DNA from: Peptococcaceae bacterium
Lineage (GTDB): Bacteria; Bacillota; DSM-521; Neomoorellales; Neomoorellaceae
Assembly (NCBI GenBank): GCA_003509545.1
Contig: DOLC01000073.1
Coordinates: forward strand, 1 to 17,283
Direction: 5' to 3'
Length of the DNA: 17,283 nucleotides
In this document: one piece after another, positions 6,166 to 15,152 of the stretch
Layout of the letters: every line of letters begins with the position of its first letter
Position numbering within the stretch: the stretch's first letter is position 1
Made by a program: the position numbers and the translations under genes
Notes under the pieces: model-generated
The model's database searches: none
What the model was told of the DNA's origin: nothing
The model's input: the letters and a program-made list of their open reading frames with translations, nothing else

Positions 6166-6957
6166 ATGGCCCTTTATATCATCGGCGGCAACGAGGACAA
6201 AGAGGGGAGCTGCACGGTCCTGCGCCGCTTTGTCGAAGCGGCGGGTGGCGAGGAGGCCGTCCTAATCGTCATCCCGGCGGCCTCCGGGGACCCGGCCGGG
6301 GCCGGGGAAGAATACCGGCGGGTCTTCACCCGCCTGGGCGCCGCCAGGGTGGAGGTCGCAGCCTTCGCTTCCCGCCGGGAGGCGGCCGTCGCCGACCTGG
6401 TAAATATCCTGGAAAGCAGCACCGGCATCTTTCTAACCGGCGGCGACCAGCTGCGGCTCACCGCCCTTTTAGGGGGCACGGAGCTGGACCGGGCCCTCCA
6501 CCGGGCCTATCGCCGGGGCGCCGTGGTCGGGGGTACCAGTGCGGGTGCCGCGGCCATGGGCACCACCATGATAGTGGAGGGGCCCGGGGAGGAGGCTCCC
6601 CGGGCCGGGGTGGTGCGCATGGCTCCGGGGCTGGGGCTCATCCGGGAAGTCATGGTGGACCAGCATTTTGCCCAGCGGGGCCGCCTGGGACGGCTGCTGG
6701 CAGCCGTAGCCCACAACCCCTACATCCTCGGCCTGGGCATAGACGAGGACACGGCGGTGCTAGTGGACGACCGGCAGCGCTTCATGGTCTATGGGTCGGG
6801 GGCCGTGACGGTGGTGGACGGCCGCGAGATTGAACACAGCAACATCTCCGACGCCGGGACCCGCCCCGTTGCCCTGACGGGTTGCCGGCTCCACGTCCTG
6901 GCCGCGGGTTACGGTTTCGACCTGGCCCTGCGCCGACCCCTTCTGCCGGAAGTATAA
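6166..6957 (+). CDS. cphB: Cyanophycinase CphB
   Basis: A 263-residue peptidase of family S51 that cuts cyanophycin (multi-L-arginyl-poly-L-aspartate) into beta-Asp-Arg dipeptides. Family motifs are visible: IGGNEDK near the start, FLTGGDQLRL (89-98), the nucleophile S125 in GGTSAGAAAMG, and VDQHFAQRGRLGRL. The absence of a signal peptide indicates the cytosolic CphB type rather than the secreted CphE type. The ribosome site GGGGGGAGAGG stands directly before the ATG. It is followed 54 bases later by cphA, so breakdown and synthesis are probably co-transcribed. Length agrees with cyanobacterial CphB (about 270 residues). Confidence 0.94.
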   Translation: MALYIIGGNEDKEGSCTVLRRFVEAAGGEEAVLIVIPAASGDPAGAGEEYRRVFTRLGAARVEVAAFASRREAAVADLVNILESSTGIFLTGGDQLRLTALLGGTELDRALHRAYRRGAVVGGTSAGAAAMGTTMIVEGPGEEAPRAGVVRMAPGLGLIREVMVDQHFAQRGRLGRLLAAVAHNPYILGLGIDEDTAVLVDDRQRFMVYGSGAVTVVDGREIEHSNISDAGTRPVALTGCRLHVLAAGYGFDLALRRPLLPEV

Positions 6958-7011
6958 TTTCGGTCCCCGCGGTTAAACTAGCTTTTGGTAAAAGGGGGAA
7001 TAAATGGATAG

Positions 7012-9624
7012 ATGGAGATTAAGGGCCTGCGGGCCCTCGAAGGGCCCAATATTTTTTGCCTCCGGCCGGTCCTGGTGGCCAGGGTGGACTTACAGGACCT
7101 GGCGGGAGTTAAGACCGACGATCTACCGGGCTTCGCGGGCCGCCTGCTGGCCGCCCTGCCCGGCCTGGGAGAACACTACTGTTCCCGGGGCTACCCCGGC
7201 GGCTTCCGCGAGCGGCTATCCGAGGGGACGTACCTGGGCCATGTGTTGGAGCATGTGGCCTTAGAACTGTTATGGCTGGCGGGGGAGGACGTATCCTTCG
7301 GCAAAACCCGCACCACTTCCCATCCCCGGGAAGTAGAAATTGTTATAGAGTACGACTGCCGGCCAGCGGCCGAAGAAGCCCTGCACCTGGCGGTGGAGTT
7401 GGTTTCCGCCCTTGTGAATGGGCGGAACTACGACGCGGAATCCGCCCGGGAAAAACTGGCCGCCGTCCTGGATCGGTACCGGCTGGGACCCAGCACGGCG
7501 GCCATTGTGGCCGCCTGTTGGCGCCGGGGCATACCGGTGCGGCGCCTGGGAGACGGCAGCTTCCTCCAGCTGGGCTACGGGTACAAGAGCCGGCGGGTCC
7601 TGGCCACCATAACCGAAAACACCGGCTGCCTGGCGGCCGACATTGCCGGGGATAAGGCCCTGACCAAGGAGCTCCTCCGGGAATTCGGGCTGCCGGTGCC
7701 CCGGGGCGGTGTGGCGAAAAACGCCGGAGAGGCCGTGGCCCTGGCGGAGGAGTTGGGCTTTCCGGTGGTGGTCAAGCCGGTGGCCGGCAACCAGGGAAAA
7801 GGAGTGGTGGCCAACCTGCGGACGCCGGAAGAGGTGGAACAGGCCTATCGCGTGGCGGCTCCCGGCGGCGGCCCGGTCCTGGTGGAGGAACACCTGGAGG
7901 GCCGGCAGTACCGCCTCCTGGTGGTCAACGGCCAGCTGGTGGCGGCAGCCGAGCGCCTGCCCGCCCGGGTAATAGGCGACGGCCGCCACACCGTCGAAGA
8001 CCTCGTCCGCCTGGCCAATCGGGATCCCCGGCGGGGGGAGGGACACGGCCGGCCCCTTACCAAACTCCCCCTGGACCCCATCGCCCTCTTCACCCTGGAG
8101 CGCCAGGGATGGAGATTAAAGGATATTCCCCCGGCCGGGGCGGTAGTGCTCCTGCGGGAGAGCGCCAATTTGAGCACCGGCGGGACGGCCGTGGATGTGA
8201 CGGACCGCGTCCACCCCTACAACGCCTTCCTGGCCGTGGAAGCCGCGCGGGTAGTGGGACTGGATGTAGCCGGGGTGGACGTGATCTGCCCGGACATCGC
8301 CCGGCCTATACACCGGGGTCAGGGAGCCCTGCTGGAGGTCAACGCCGCACCCGGCATTCGCATGCACCATTTCCCGGACGCCGGGCGTCCGCGGGACGCA
8401 GCGGGGGCCATTGTAGCGGGGCTGTTCCCGCCGGGGGATGACGGGAGGATACCCCTGGTGGCCGTCACCGGAACCAACGGCAAGACCACCACCGCCCGGC
8501 TGATAGCCTACATGCTGGGTTTGACCGGCCGCAGGGTCGGGCTTACCACTACCGACGGAATCTACATAGGAGGGACTTTAGTCCAGGCCGGGGATGCCGC
8601 GGGGCCGGCCAGTGCGCGCCGGGTGTTGGCCGACAAGAGGGTGGAGGCCGCCGTCCTGGAGACGGCCCGGGGGGGTATACTGCGCTCCGGCCTGGGGTAC
8701 GACCGGGCCGATGTGGGAGTAGTGCTCAACATAGCGGAAGACCACCTGGGCCAATACGGCGTGGAAACCCTGGAAGACCTCGCCCATGTAAAATCCCTGG
8801 TAGTGGAGGCCCTCAAGGAGGATGGCCATGCCGTCCTCAACGCCGACGATCCCCTGACCGTCCGGATGCTGGAGAGGGCCCGGGGGCGGGTCGTCTTCTT
8901 CAGCCTCAAGGCCCGCAACAAGGTGGTGCAAGAACACCTGGCGGAAGAAGGGCAGGCGGTCTTCGTCAGGGCGGGGAACATTTTCATTGCCTCGGGAAAG
9001 GAGGAGCGGCGGCTCCTGGCGGTGCGGTCCGTGGCCTGCGCCTGGAAGGGCTTGGCCCGGCATAACCTGCAGAATGCCCTGGCTGCCGTAGCGGCGGCCG
9101 TAGCCCTGGGCCTGCCGGACGAAGTCATCGCCAGGGGCCTCAGGGAATTCGGCCGGGAACCCGGCCACAACCCCGGCCGTCTCATGTATCGGGAGGTGGC
9201 CGGGGTTAAAATAATCATCGACTACGGTCATAATCCCGCCGGCTACGAAAGCGTCCTCAGGTTGGCCTCGCGCCTTTCACCGGAGGTTATAGGGGTCATC
9301 GGGGTGCCGGGGGACCGGCCGGATGCTTCCATTCTCAAAAGCGGCCGGGTGGCGGGCTGCTTCTGCCGGAAAGTAATTATCAAGGAGGACGCCGATAAGC
9401 GCGGAAGGCGGCCCGGAGAGGTGGCCGAACTCCTGCGGCAGGGAGCCCTGGAAGGGGGGATGAAGCCGGAAGACGTTTATGTGGAGCTCGATGAGGCCCG
9501 GGCGGTGGACAGGGCCATGGATCTGGCCGTTTCCGGCCAGTTGGTGGTCGTCTTCTATGAAGATCTACCCTCGGTTTTAAAGGTAATAGACAAATCCCTC
9601 AGGATCACCGCGGGAGCCGGCTAA
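7012..9624 (+). CDS. cphA: Cyanophycin synthetase CphA
   Basis: An 870-residue enzyme that adds aspartate and then arginine, each with ATP, to the growing cyanophycin chain. Three parts are seen: an N-terminal domain (1 to about 160, with the typical LRALEGPNIFCLRPV start); an ATP-grasp domain (about 165-475, with VKPVAGNQGKGVVANL near 255 and LEVNAAPGIRMHHFP) that adds aspartate; and a Mur-ligase-like domain (480-870) that adds arginine. The latter has P-loop TGTNGKTTT (486-494, K491) and a C-terminal DYGHNPAGY. Length equals that of the usual bacterial CphA (about 870-900) and no motif is missing. The ribosome site (GGGGGAA, 6994-7000) is somewhat far from ATG 7012. An out-of-frame ATG at 7004 is closer, so initiation may be inefficient. 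Confidence 0.95.
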   Translation: MEIKGLRALEGPNIFCLRPVLVARVDLQDLAGVKTDDLPGFAGRLLAALPGLGEHYCSRGYPGGFRERLSEGTYLGHVLEHVALELLWLAGEDVSFGKTRTTSHPREVEIVIEYDCRPAAEEALHLAVELVSALVNGRNYDAESAREKLAAVLDRYRLGPSTAAIVAACWRRGIPVRRLGDGSFLQLGYGYKSRRVLATITENTGCLAADIAGDKALTKELLREFGLPVPRGGVAKNAGEAVALAEELGFPVVVKPVAGNQGKGVVANLRTPEEVEQAYRVAAPGGGPVLVEEHLEGRQYRLLVVNGQLVAAAERLPARVIGDGRHTVEDLVRLANRDPRRGEGHGRPLTKLPLDPIALFTLERQGWRLKDIPPAGAVVLLRESANLSTGGTAVDVTDRVHPYNAFLAVEAARVVGLDVAGVDVICPDIARPIHRGQGALLEVNAAPGIRMHHFPDAGRPRDAAGAIVAGLFPPGDDGRIPLVAVTGTNGKTTTARLIAYMLGLTGRRVGLTTTDGIYIGGTLVQAGDAAGPASARRVLADKRVEAAVLETARGGILRSGLGYDRADVGVVLNIAEDHLGQYGVETLEDLAHVKSLVVEALKEDGHAVLNADDPLTVRMLERARGRVVFFSLKARNKVVQEHLAEEGQAVFVRAGNIFIASGKEERRLLAVRSVACAWKGLARHNLQNALAAVAAAVALGLPDEVIARGLREFGREPGHNPGRLMYREVAGVKIIIDYGHNPAGYESVLRLASRLSPEVIGVIGVPGDRPDASILKSGRVAGCFCRKVIIKEDADKRGRRPGEVAELLRQGALEGGMKPEDVYVELDEARAVDRAMDLAVSGQLVVVFYEDLPSVLKVIDKSLRITAGAG

Positions 9625-9667
9625 AGGCTTTTTCGCCGGGCAAAGAGGATTTTAGTCGAATATGATG

Positions 9668-9673
9668 TATAAT
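9668..9673 (+). promoter_or_regulatory. Perfect -10 box (TATAAT) before ispE
   Basis: TATAAT lies 49 bases before the preferred ispE start and is preceded by TG. No good -35 is seen at 16-18 bases. If used, it would start transcripts near 9680, separating ispE from cphA; it would also rule out the upstream ATGs at 9662 and 9665. Confidence 0.4.
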
Positions 9674-9721
9674 TTAAAAGGCGGGAAGAACACCCCTATC
9701 CCGACCCGGGAGCGATTTTCT

Positions 9722-10585
9722 TTGCAGGAGATCAAAATACGGGCCTATGCCAAGGTAAACTTGACTCTGGAGGTCAAAGGCCGCCGTACCGACGGCTATC
9801 ACGAGATAAGCACCATTTTTCAAAGCATTGACCTCCACGATACGGTTTTTTTAATTCCCGGCCGGGGTATAGAGCTGGAAGTCAGGGGCCGGGGGGGGCC
9901 GGAAGGCCCGGCCAACCTGGCCTACCGGGCGGCTTCTCTGCTGCAAGGGAAGTATCCCTTTCCCGGCGTTAGAATAATCTTGGAGAAGAGGATACCCCTG
10001 GCCGCCGGGTTGGCGGGGGGGAGCGCCGACGCGGCCGCGGTCCTGGTGGGTCTGAACTATCTTTGGGATCTGGGCCTTACAGCCGGGGCCCTGGCCAGCA
10101 TAGGGGCCGAACTGGGTAGTGATGTGCCCTTTTGTGTTTTAGGGGGGACAGCCCTGGGGAGGGGACGGGGTGAACGGCTGACCCTCCTGCCTTCCCCGCC
10201 TCCCCTCTGGTTGGTCCTGGTCAAGCCGCCCTTCGGCGTCAGCACCGCCGCCGCCTACCGGGCGTGGGACGACGGCCTGGCTTCCGGATGGGAGGGGGAC
10301 CGTCCCCGGGAAGAGGAGGCCGTGGCGGCCCTCATGACCGGCGACCGGAAAGGCCTGGTGGGAGCCCTGGGAAACGCCCTGGAGGGAGTGACCTCGCGCC
10401 TGCACCCGGAAGTGGCGGCTATCAAAGAAAAGCTTATGTCCTTGGGAGCGGAGAAGGTCGTTATGTGCGGTAGCGGACCCACCCTTTTCGGGGTGGCTCC
10501 CGCCAGGGAAGAAGCGGAGAGGATGGCCGCGGTCCTCCGGGGGGAATACCCGGAGACCCTGGTCGCCCGCACCCTTTCTCCCTAA
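9722..10585 (+). CDS. ispE: 4-diphosphocytidyl-2-C-methyl-D-erythritol kinase IspE
   Basis: A GHMP-family kinase that phosphorylates CDP-methylerythritol at its 2-hydroxyl in the non-mevalonate isoprenoid pathway. Motifs are IRAYAKVNLTLEV with the conserved K11, TDGYHEISTIFQSI, the ATP-binding glycine loop PLAAGLAGGSADAAA (92-106) with D103, and the C-terminal MCGSGPTLFG. Starting at TTG 9722 (ribosome site GGGAG, 9708-9712) gives 287 residues, the normal family length, with the first strand right at the N-terminus. The upstream ATG at 9662 would add 20 unrelated residues and overlaps a -10 box. It opens the housekeeping run ispE - gntR - nucleotidyltransferase - glmU - prs. Confidence 0.93.
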   Translation: MQEIKIRAYAKVNLTLEVKGRRTDGYHEISTIFQSIDLHDTVFLIPGRGIELEVRGRGGPEGPANLAYRAASLLQGKYPFPGVRIILEKRIPLAAGLAGGSADAAAVLVGLNYLWDLGLTAGALASIGAELGSDVPFCVLGGTALGRGRGERLTLLPSPPPLWLVLVKPPFGVSTAAAYRAWDDGLASGWEGDRPREEEAVAALMTGDRKGLVGALGNALEGVTSRLHPEVAAIKEKLMSLGAEKVVMCGSGPTLFGVAPAREEAERMAAVLRGEYPETLVARTLSP

Positions 10586-10644
10586 GGCCGGTCCGGGCCG
10601 CCGGATCTTTTGGCTCCCACGTCTCCCTGGCAGGAGGTGATTGG

Positions 10645-11346
10645 GTGAAGAATCTTTTGGCGGGCAAGCTGGAAAATTACAAGCCCTTGCGGGAGATAGT
10701 CTTTGAGACCCTGCGGGAGGCAATTCTGAGCGGACAGCTTAAGGCCGGAGAGCGCCTTATGGAGGTCCAGCTGGCTGAGGAAATGGGCGTGAGCCGTACA
10801 CCGGTGAGGGAGGCCATTCGCAAGCTGGAACTGGAAGGCCTGGTGGTTATGGTACCCCGCAAGGGCGCCTATGTGGCGGGCATATCTACCAAGGATATTA
10901 CGGAAGTCTTTGAAATCCGCTCCGCCTTGGAATCCCTGGCCGCAGCCCTGGCCTGCGAAAGGATCACCGAAGAAGAACTGGAAGAGCTGGAGCGGCTGCT
11001 GGTCCAGGTGGCCGAATGCGCCGAAAAAAACGACCTGGAAACCCTCATCCAGGTAGATACCCGCTTCCACAACGTACTGTACAGGGCCAGCCGGAACGAG
11101 CGCCTGGCCCAGATCATCAACAACCTAGGGGACCAGATCCAGCGCTTCCGGACCACCTCCCTGGCCACACCGGGGCGGATGAAGGAAGCCCTGGAGGAGC
11201 ATAAGGCCCTGGTGGAGGCCATTACGGCACGGGATGTGGAACTGGCCCGGCGCCTGGCCGAGGAGCATATTGAGAATGCCGAAAATCGCCTGATGGAGGC
11301 CCTAGGGAAGGAAACGGACCCCTCCCGGGGAGAGGCAGCCTCCTAA
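10645..11346 (+). CDS. GntR-family regulator, FadR/FCD subgroup
   Basis: A 233-residue transcription factor. The N-terminal winged helix (about 12-76) shows LREAILSGQLKAGERLMEVQ, the recognition region MGVSRTPVREAIRKLELEGL and a wing RKGAYV. The helical FCD ligand domain (about 85-215) keeps the metal-binding set D138, H142 (DTRFHNVLY), H186 and H208. This suggests that it binds a small organic acid through a metal ion. The effector is unknown. GTG 10645 follows a very strong site, CAGGAGGTGATT (10631-10642). The gene lies 59 bases after ispE and 25 before a nucleotidyltransferase, in the same direction, so it may be co-transcribed with both. Confidence 0.9.
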   Translation: MKNLLAGKLENYKPLREIVFETLREAILSGQLKAGERLMEVQLAEEMGVSRTPVREAIRKLELEGLVVMVPRKGAYVAGISTKDITEVFEIRSALESLAAALACERITEEELEELERLLVQVAECAEKNDLETLIQVDTRFHNVLYRASRNERLAQIINNLGDQIQRFRTTSLATPGRMKEALEEHKALVEAITARDVELARRLAEEHIENAENRLMEALGKETDPSRGEAAS

Positions 11347-11371
11347 AGCAGGGCAGGAGGAGGCGGGGCTC

Positions 11372-12160
11372 TTGCTGGTAGACGGAGTAGTGCTGGCCGG
11401 GGGGATCGCAGGTAAGGAGGATCGGCTGGGAGCCGGCACCAAGGCCCTGGTGCCCGTGGCCGGCCGGCCCATGGTGGCGTGGGTGCTCCAGGCCCTGCGC
11501 CGTTCCGGCGGCCTGCGGCGCCTGGTCCTGGTGGGCCCGGAGGAATTGGCCGGGGTCGCCGAGGAAGAGAAGATACCCCTGGTACCGGCCGGACGGACGG
11601 CGGTGGAGAGCGCCCTTAACGGCGCCGGGGCTCTTCCGGGGGCGGAATGGCTCCTTTTGGTCACCGCCGACATTCCCATGCTCACCCCGGAAGCGGTCCT
11701 GGATTTCCTCGACCGCTGCCGGGAAACTTCGGCCGACCTTTATTACCCCATCGTCACCCGCCGGGAAAGCGAGACGGCCTACCCGGGCGTCAAGAGAACC
11801 TACGTTTCCCTTAAGGAGGGGACTTTTACGGGTGGCAACATGGCCCTGTTTCGGGCCGACGCCCTGCCGAAGTGCGCCCGGCGGGGGCAGAAACTGGTGG
11901 CCCTGCGCAAAAGCCCCTTGGCCCTGGGATGGCAGATAGGCCCCTTTTTCATCCTGAAATTCCTCCTGCGCCGGCTTTCCCTGGCCGAGGCGGAAAGGCG
12001 GTTTTCCGAACTTTTAGGGGTGCGGGGAAAGGCCGTGATAACCCCTTATCCAGAGATCGGGGTGGATGTGGATAAACCCACTGATCTGGAACTGGCCTGG
12101 CGGGTATTATCCGCCCAGGCCGCCTGCCGTCTCCGGCCGGGCTCCTCGGGCTCGCCTTAA
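11372..12160 (+). CDS. MobA-like nucleotidyltransferase, substrate unknown
   Basis: A 262-residue protein with an N-terminal nucleotidyltransferase fold of the MobA/GlmU/IspD superfamily. The nucleotide loop is VVLAGGIAGKEDRLGAGTKA (5-24, longer than usual) followed by LVPVAGRPM. The metal-binding aspartate is in LVTADIPML, and the end motif is IGVDVDKPTDLELA. The middle GVKRTYVSLKEGTFTGGN with helices to FFILKFLLRRLSL is also seen in a family of uncharacterised clostridial proteins next to glmU. It is not GlmU, which follows, and it lacks the hallmarks of MobA or IspD, so no function is assigned. TTG 11372 has AGGAGGAGG eight bases ahead. Confidence 0.75.
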   Translation: MLVDGVVLAGGIAGKEDRLGAGTKALVPVAGRPMVAWVLQALRRSGGLRRLVLVGPEELAGVAEEEKIPLVPAGRTAVESALNGAGALPGAEWLLLVTADIPMLTPEAVLDFLDRCRETSADLYYPIVTRRESETAYPGVKRTYVSLKEGTFTGGNMALFRADALPKCARRGQKLVALRKSPLALGWQIGPFFILKFLLRRLSLAEAERRFSELLGVRGKAVITPYPEIGVDVDKPTDLELAWRVLSAQAACRLRPGSSGSP

Positions 12161-12202
12161 GAATGCGGTAGGGCCTGAATTTTTGGGGGGAGGGTTTCTC
12201 TA

Positions 12203-13597
12203 GTGTCGAAAGTGGTGGCCGTCGTGCTGGCGGCCGGTGAAGGGAAGAGAATGCGCTCCGACCGCCCCAAGGTCCTCCACCGGGTGGCCGGTCGGAGCCT
12301 GGTAGAGCACGTCCTGGCCGCGGTGGAAGCGGCCGGGATCACCGAGTGCGTGGTGGTAGTGGGCCACGGGGGAGAGGAGGTACGTGAGGAGCTGGGGCCC
12401 GGCTTCCGCTACGCCTGGCAAGAAAAGCAGTTGGGCACCGGCCATGCCCTGGCCCAGGCGCGGGACCCGGCCGGGGAGGGGGACACTGTGCTGGTCCTCT
12501 GCGGGGATACACCCCTCCTGCGCGGGGAAACCCTGGCGCGCCTGGTGGCCGAGCACCGGGAGCGCGGCGCGGCCGCCACGCTGTTGACCGCGGCCGTAGA
12601 AGATCCCACGGGCTACGGCCGGGTGATCCGGGACGGGGAAGGACGGGTACTGAGGATTGTAGAAGAGGGTGACGCCGACGCCGCCACCCGGGCCGTGAAA
12701 GAGATCAACAGCGGGACTTACTGTTTTGCCGCTTCCCTCCTGTGGCCCGCCCTGGAAGAGCTCCGGCCGGAAAACGCCCAGGGCGAATACTACTTAACCG
12801 ACGTCATAGAGCTCTTCTGCCGCCGGGGATACCCGGTACATGCCCTCCTCGCCCCAGACCCCGAGGAGGTACTGGGGGTAAACGACCGGGTGCAGCTCGC
12901 CAGGGCCGGGAAGATCCTGCAGCGCCGCATAAACGAAGGTCTTATGTTAAAGGGAGTAACCCTGGTGGATCCGGACAATACCTATATCCACGCAGGGGTG
13001 GAGATAGGCAGGGATACCGTAGTCTGGCCCTTTACCTTTCTGGAGGGGAAGACCCGGATAGGCTCACGCTGCGTCATAGGGCCCCACACCGGCATCCGGG
13101 ACAGCCGGATAGGCGACGAGACCGTTATAAGTTATTCGGTAGTCCAGGAGAGTACCGTCGGCAGCCGCTGCCAGATCGGCCCCTTTGCCTACTTGCGGCC
13201 GGGGACCGTATTGGAAGATCGGGTTAAGGTGGGAGATTTCGTGGAAATCAAGGCTTCCCGGGTGGGCGAGGGCAGCAAGGTTCCCCACCTGACCTACCTG
13301 GGAGATGCCACGGTAGGCAGGGAGGTCAACATAGGGGCCGGCACTATTACCTGTAATTACGACGGCCTCCGCAAGTGGCCTACGGTGGTGGGCGACGGCG
13401 CCTTTATAGGCAGCAATACCAACCTGGTGGCCCCGGTGGAGGTCGGCGAGGGCTCGGTCATCGGGGCCGGGTCCACCATTACGGAAGATGTTCCTCCGGG
13501 GGCCCTGGCCATAGGACGGGCCCGCCAGGTAAACTTGGCCGGGAAAGGGCTGGAGAAATTAAACGCGAAGGGTCGGGTGAGGGATGACCAACGATAA
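12203..13597 (+). CDS. glmU: Bifunctional N-acetylglucosamine-1-phosphate uridyltransferase / glucosamine-1-phosphate acetyltransferase GlmU
   Basis: A 464-residue enzyme making UDP-N-acetylglucosamine for peptidoglycan and other envelope polymers. The N-terminal uridyltransferase (1 to about 230) has LAAGEGKRMRSDRPKVL, QLGTGHAL, LCGDTPLL and KEINSGTYCF. The C-terminal left-handed beta-helix (about 250-450) consists of hexapeptide repeats with the acetyltransferase signature VGREVNIGAGTITCNYDG. Both active sites look intact and length is standard (about 455-460). GTG 12203 has GGGGGGAGGG upstream. The last 14 bases overlap prs, so the two are translationally coupled, an order also seen in Bacillus. 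Confidence 0.96.
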   Translation: MSKVVAVVLAAGEGKRMRSDRPKVLHRVAGRSLVEHVLAAVEAAGITECVVVVGHGGEEVREELGPGFRYAWQEKQLGTGHALAQARDPAGEGDTVLVLCGDTPLLRGETLARLVAEHRERGAAATLLTAAVEDPTGYGRVIRDGEGRVLRIVEEGDADAATRAVKEINSGTYCFAASLLWPALEELRPENAQGEYYLTDVIELFCRRGYPVHALLAPDPEEVLGVNDRVQLARAGKILQRRINEGLMLKGVTLVDPDNTYIHAGVEIGRDTVVWPFTFLEGKTRIGSRCVIGPHTGIRDSRIGDETVISYSVVQESTVGSRCQIGPFAYLRPGTVLEDRVKVGDFVEIKASRVGEGSKVPHLTYLGDATVGREVNIGAGTITCNYDGLRKWPTVVGDGAFIGSNTNLVAPVEVGEGSVIGAGSTITEDVPPGALAIGRARQVNLAGKGLEKLNAKGRVRDDQR

Positions 13598-14531
13598 CGG
13601 CATGTTAAAAATCTTTACGGGCAACGCCAACCCCAAACTGGCCGAAGAAATCTGCTCTTACCTCAAAGTGCCCATGGGTGCGGCCAAGGTGGGACGCTTC
13701 AGCGACGGGGAAATCAGCCTGGCCATCAACGAGAGCGTGCGCGGGGCGGATGTCTTCGTCATCCAGCCCACCTGCAACCCCGTCAACGATAATTTAATGG
13801 AGCTGTTGATTTTAATCGACGCCCTGCGCCGCGCTTCGGCCCGGCGCATAACGGCGGTGGTACCTTACTACGGCTACGCCCGGCAGGAGCGCAAGACCCG
13901 CGCCAGGGATCCCATTTCCGCCAAACTGGTGGCTAACCTGATTACCGCCGCCGGGGCCGACCGGGTGCTGGCCATGGACCTCCACGCCGGCGCCATCCAG
14001 GGCTTCTTCGATATCCCGGTGGACCACCTTACCGCGGTGCCCATTCTGGCCGACTACTTCAATTCCCTGGGGCTTAAGGATGTGGTCGTCGTTTCGCCGG
14101 ACGTGGGCGGGGTGACCCGGGCCCGGGATTTTGCCGAGAGGCTGGGGGCCGAAATCGCCATTATCGACAAGCGGCGGCCGGAACCCAATGTGGCGGAGAT
14201 CATGGATATTATCGGCGACGTGGAAGGCAAGACGGTCATCATGATCGACGACCTCATCGACACGGCCGGCACTATTTGCCTGGGTGCCCGTGCTTTAAGG
14301 GAGAACGGGGCCAGGGCTATCTATGCCTGCTGCACCCACCCGGTTCTGTCGGGGCCCGCTGTGGAACGGCTGGGGGAGGCTTCCCTCGAAGAAATAGTAA
14401 TCTGCAACACCATTCCGGTGCCGCCTAGCAAAGAGATCCCCGGGATGCGGTCCCTCTCGGTGGCGCCCCTCCTGGGAGAAGCCATTATGCGGATCCACCG
14501 CGACGAATCTGTGAGCACCCTTTTCGACTGA
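13584..14531 (+). CDS. prs: Ribose-phosphate pyrophosphokinase (PRPP synthetase)
   Basis: A 315-residue enzyme forming PRPP from ribose 5-phosphate and ATP for nucleotide, histidine and tryptophan synthesis. Conserved blocks are KIFTGNANPKLAEEI, GRFSDGEI, VVPYYGYARQERK (ATP and catalytic loop), MDLHAGAIQGFFDIPVDHL and the PRPP-binding loop VIMIDDLIDTAGTI. This is the standard class I form, full length. Its ATG overlaps the glmU end. It ends immediately against the stop of the convergent PRC-barrel gene, with no spacer and no visible terminator. Confidence 0.96.
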   Translation: MTNDNGMLKIFTGNANPKLAEEICSYLKVPMGAAKVGRFSDGEISLAINESVRGADVFVIQPTCNPVNDNLMELLILIDALRRASARRITAVVPYYGYARQERKTRARDPISAKLVANLITAAGADRVLAMDLHAGAIQGFFDIPVDHLTAVPILADYFNSLGLKDVVVVSPDVGGVTRARDFAERLGAEIAIIDKRRPEPNVAEIMDIIGDVEGKTVIMIDDLIDTAGTICLGARALRENGARAIYACCTHPVLSGPAVERLGEASLEEIVICNTIPVPPSKEIPGMRSLSVAPLLGEAIMRIHRDESVSTLFD

Positions 14532-15140
14532 CTAGCTGCCGTCCCTGTTCCTCCAGGGCAGGCGCTGGAGGTAGCCTCCCAGGCGCTGGCTGATTTTTTC
14601 GCCTGCGGCTGCAGCCCTTTCCCGGTAACCCGAAGAGAAGAGACTCTTGGGCCGCTGGAGGGAGTTCTCCGCCCCCGCCCGGGCTATCAAGGCATCCCGG
14701 CCGCAAGTGCGGATGAATTCGGCCGGCAGCCGGGTCTTGCCCTGCAGCAGGTGGCCCTTTAATTCCAGATAGCATATCTTGCCGTCCTGGGGTTGGAACC
14801 AGAAATCTTCCACCACACCCAGCACGGCCCCTTCCTCGGTGATGACCTTGGTCCCCAGCAGGGGCACCGGGTTCTTCGAAAGGCCCTCGAGTTCCGGGAC
14901 CGAGCTTAACTTCACCACCGCCGAGGCTTGGTCTACGGTTACGGCATGGCTGCCGACATTGTTTACGCGGCCGTAAGGGACCACCGCCTGTTCCTTAAAC
15001 CATCCTTTGCGGTCCAGGATAAGGCCGGCCACGGTCATATCCCGGTGGTCTATTAACAGGCGTTTTATGCGGCCCAGGGCCTGCCCGTCGGCCAGGCTGA
15101 TGACCGGCATGCCGGCCAGTTTTTTGCTCCTCTGGTACAA
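14532..15140 (-). CDS. Two-domain PRC-barrel protein
   Basis: A 202-residue protein with two PRC-barrel domains. The first is at about 5-80 (KKLAGMPVISLADGQALGRI, then LILDRKGWFKEQAVVPYGRV). The second is at about 92-150 (LLGTKVITEEGAVLGVVEDF, then GKICYLELKG). PRC barrels occur in RimM, in photosynthetic reaction centre H subunits and in YlmC/YmxH-like sporulation-associated proteins of Firmicutes; this protein belongs to the last, largely uncharacterised type. The tail (about 155-202) is basic and has no recognised domain. Start is TTG (complement of 15138-15140) with GGGAGGTGA ahead. It converges on prs and diverges from rplY. Confidence 0.82.
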   Translation of the reverse strand: MYQRSKKLAGMPVISLADGQALGRIKRLLIDHRDMTVAGLILDRKGWFKEQAVVPYGRVNNVGSHAVTVDQASAVVKLSSVPELEGLSKNPVPLLGTKVITEEGAVLGVVEDFWFQPQDGKICYLELKGHLLQGKTRLPAEFIRTCGRDALIARAGAENSLQRPKSLFSSGYRERAAAAGEKISQRLGGYLQRLPWRNRDGS

Positions 15141-15152
15141 GCTTACTCACCT

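Noticed and set aside
7270..8046. 258-codon minus-strand frame inside cphA
   Set aside because: Shadow of the cphA coding strand, which has clear domains throughout.
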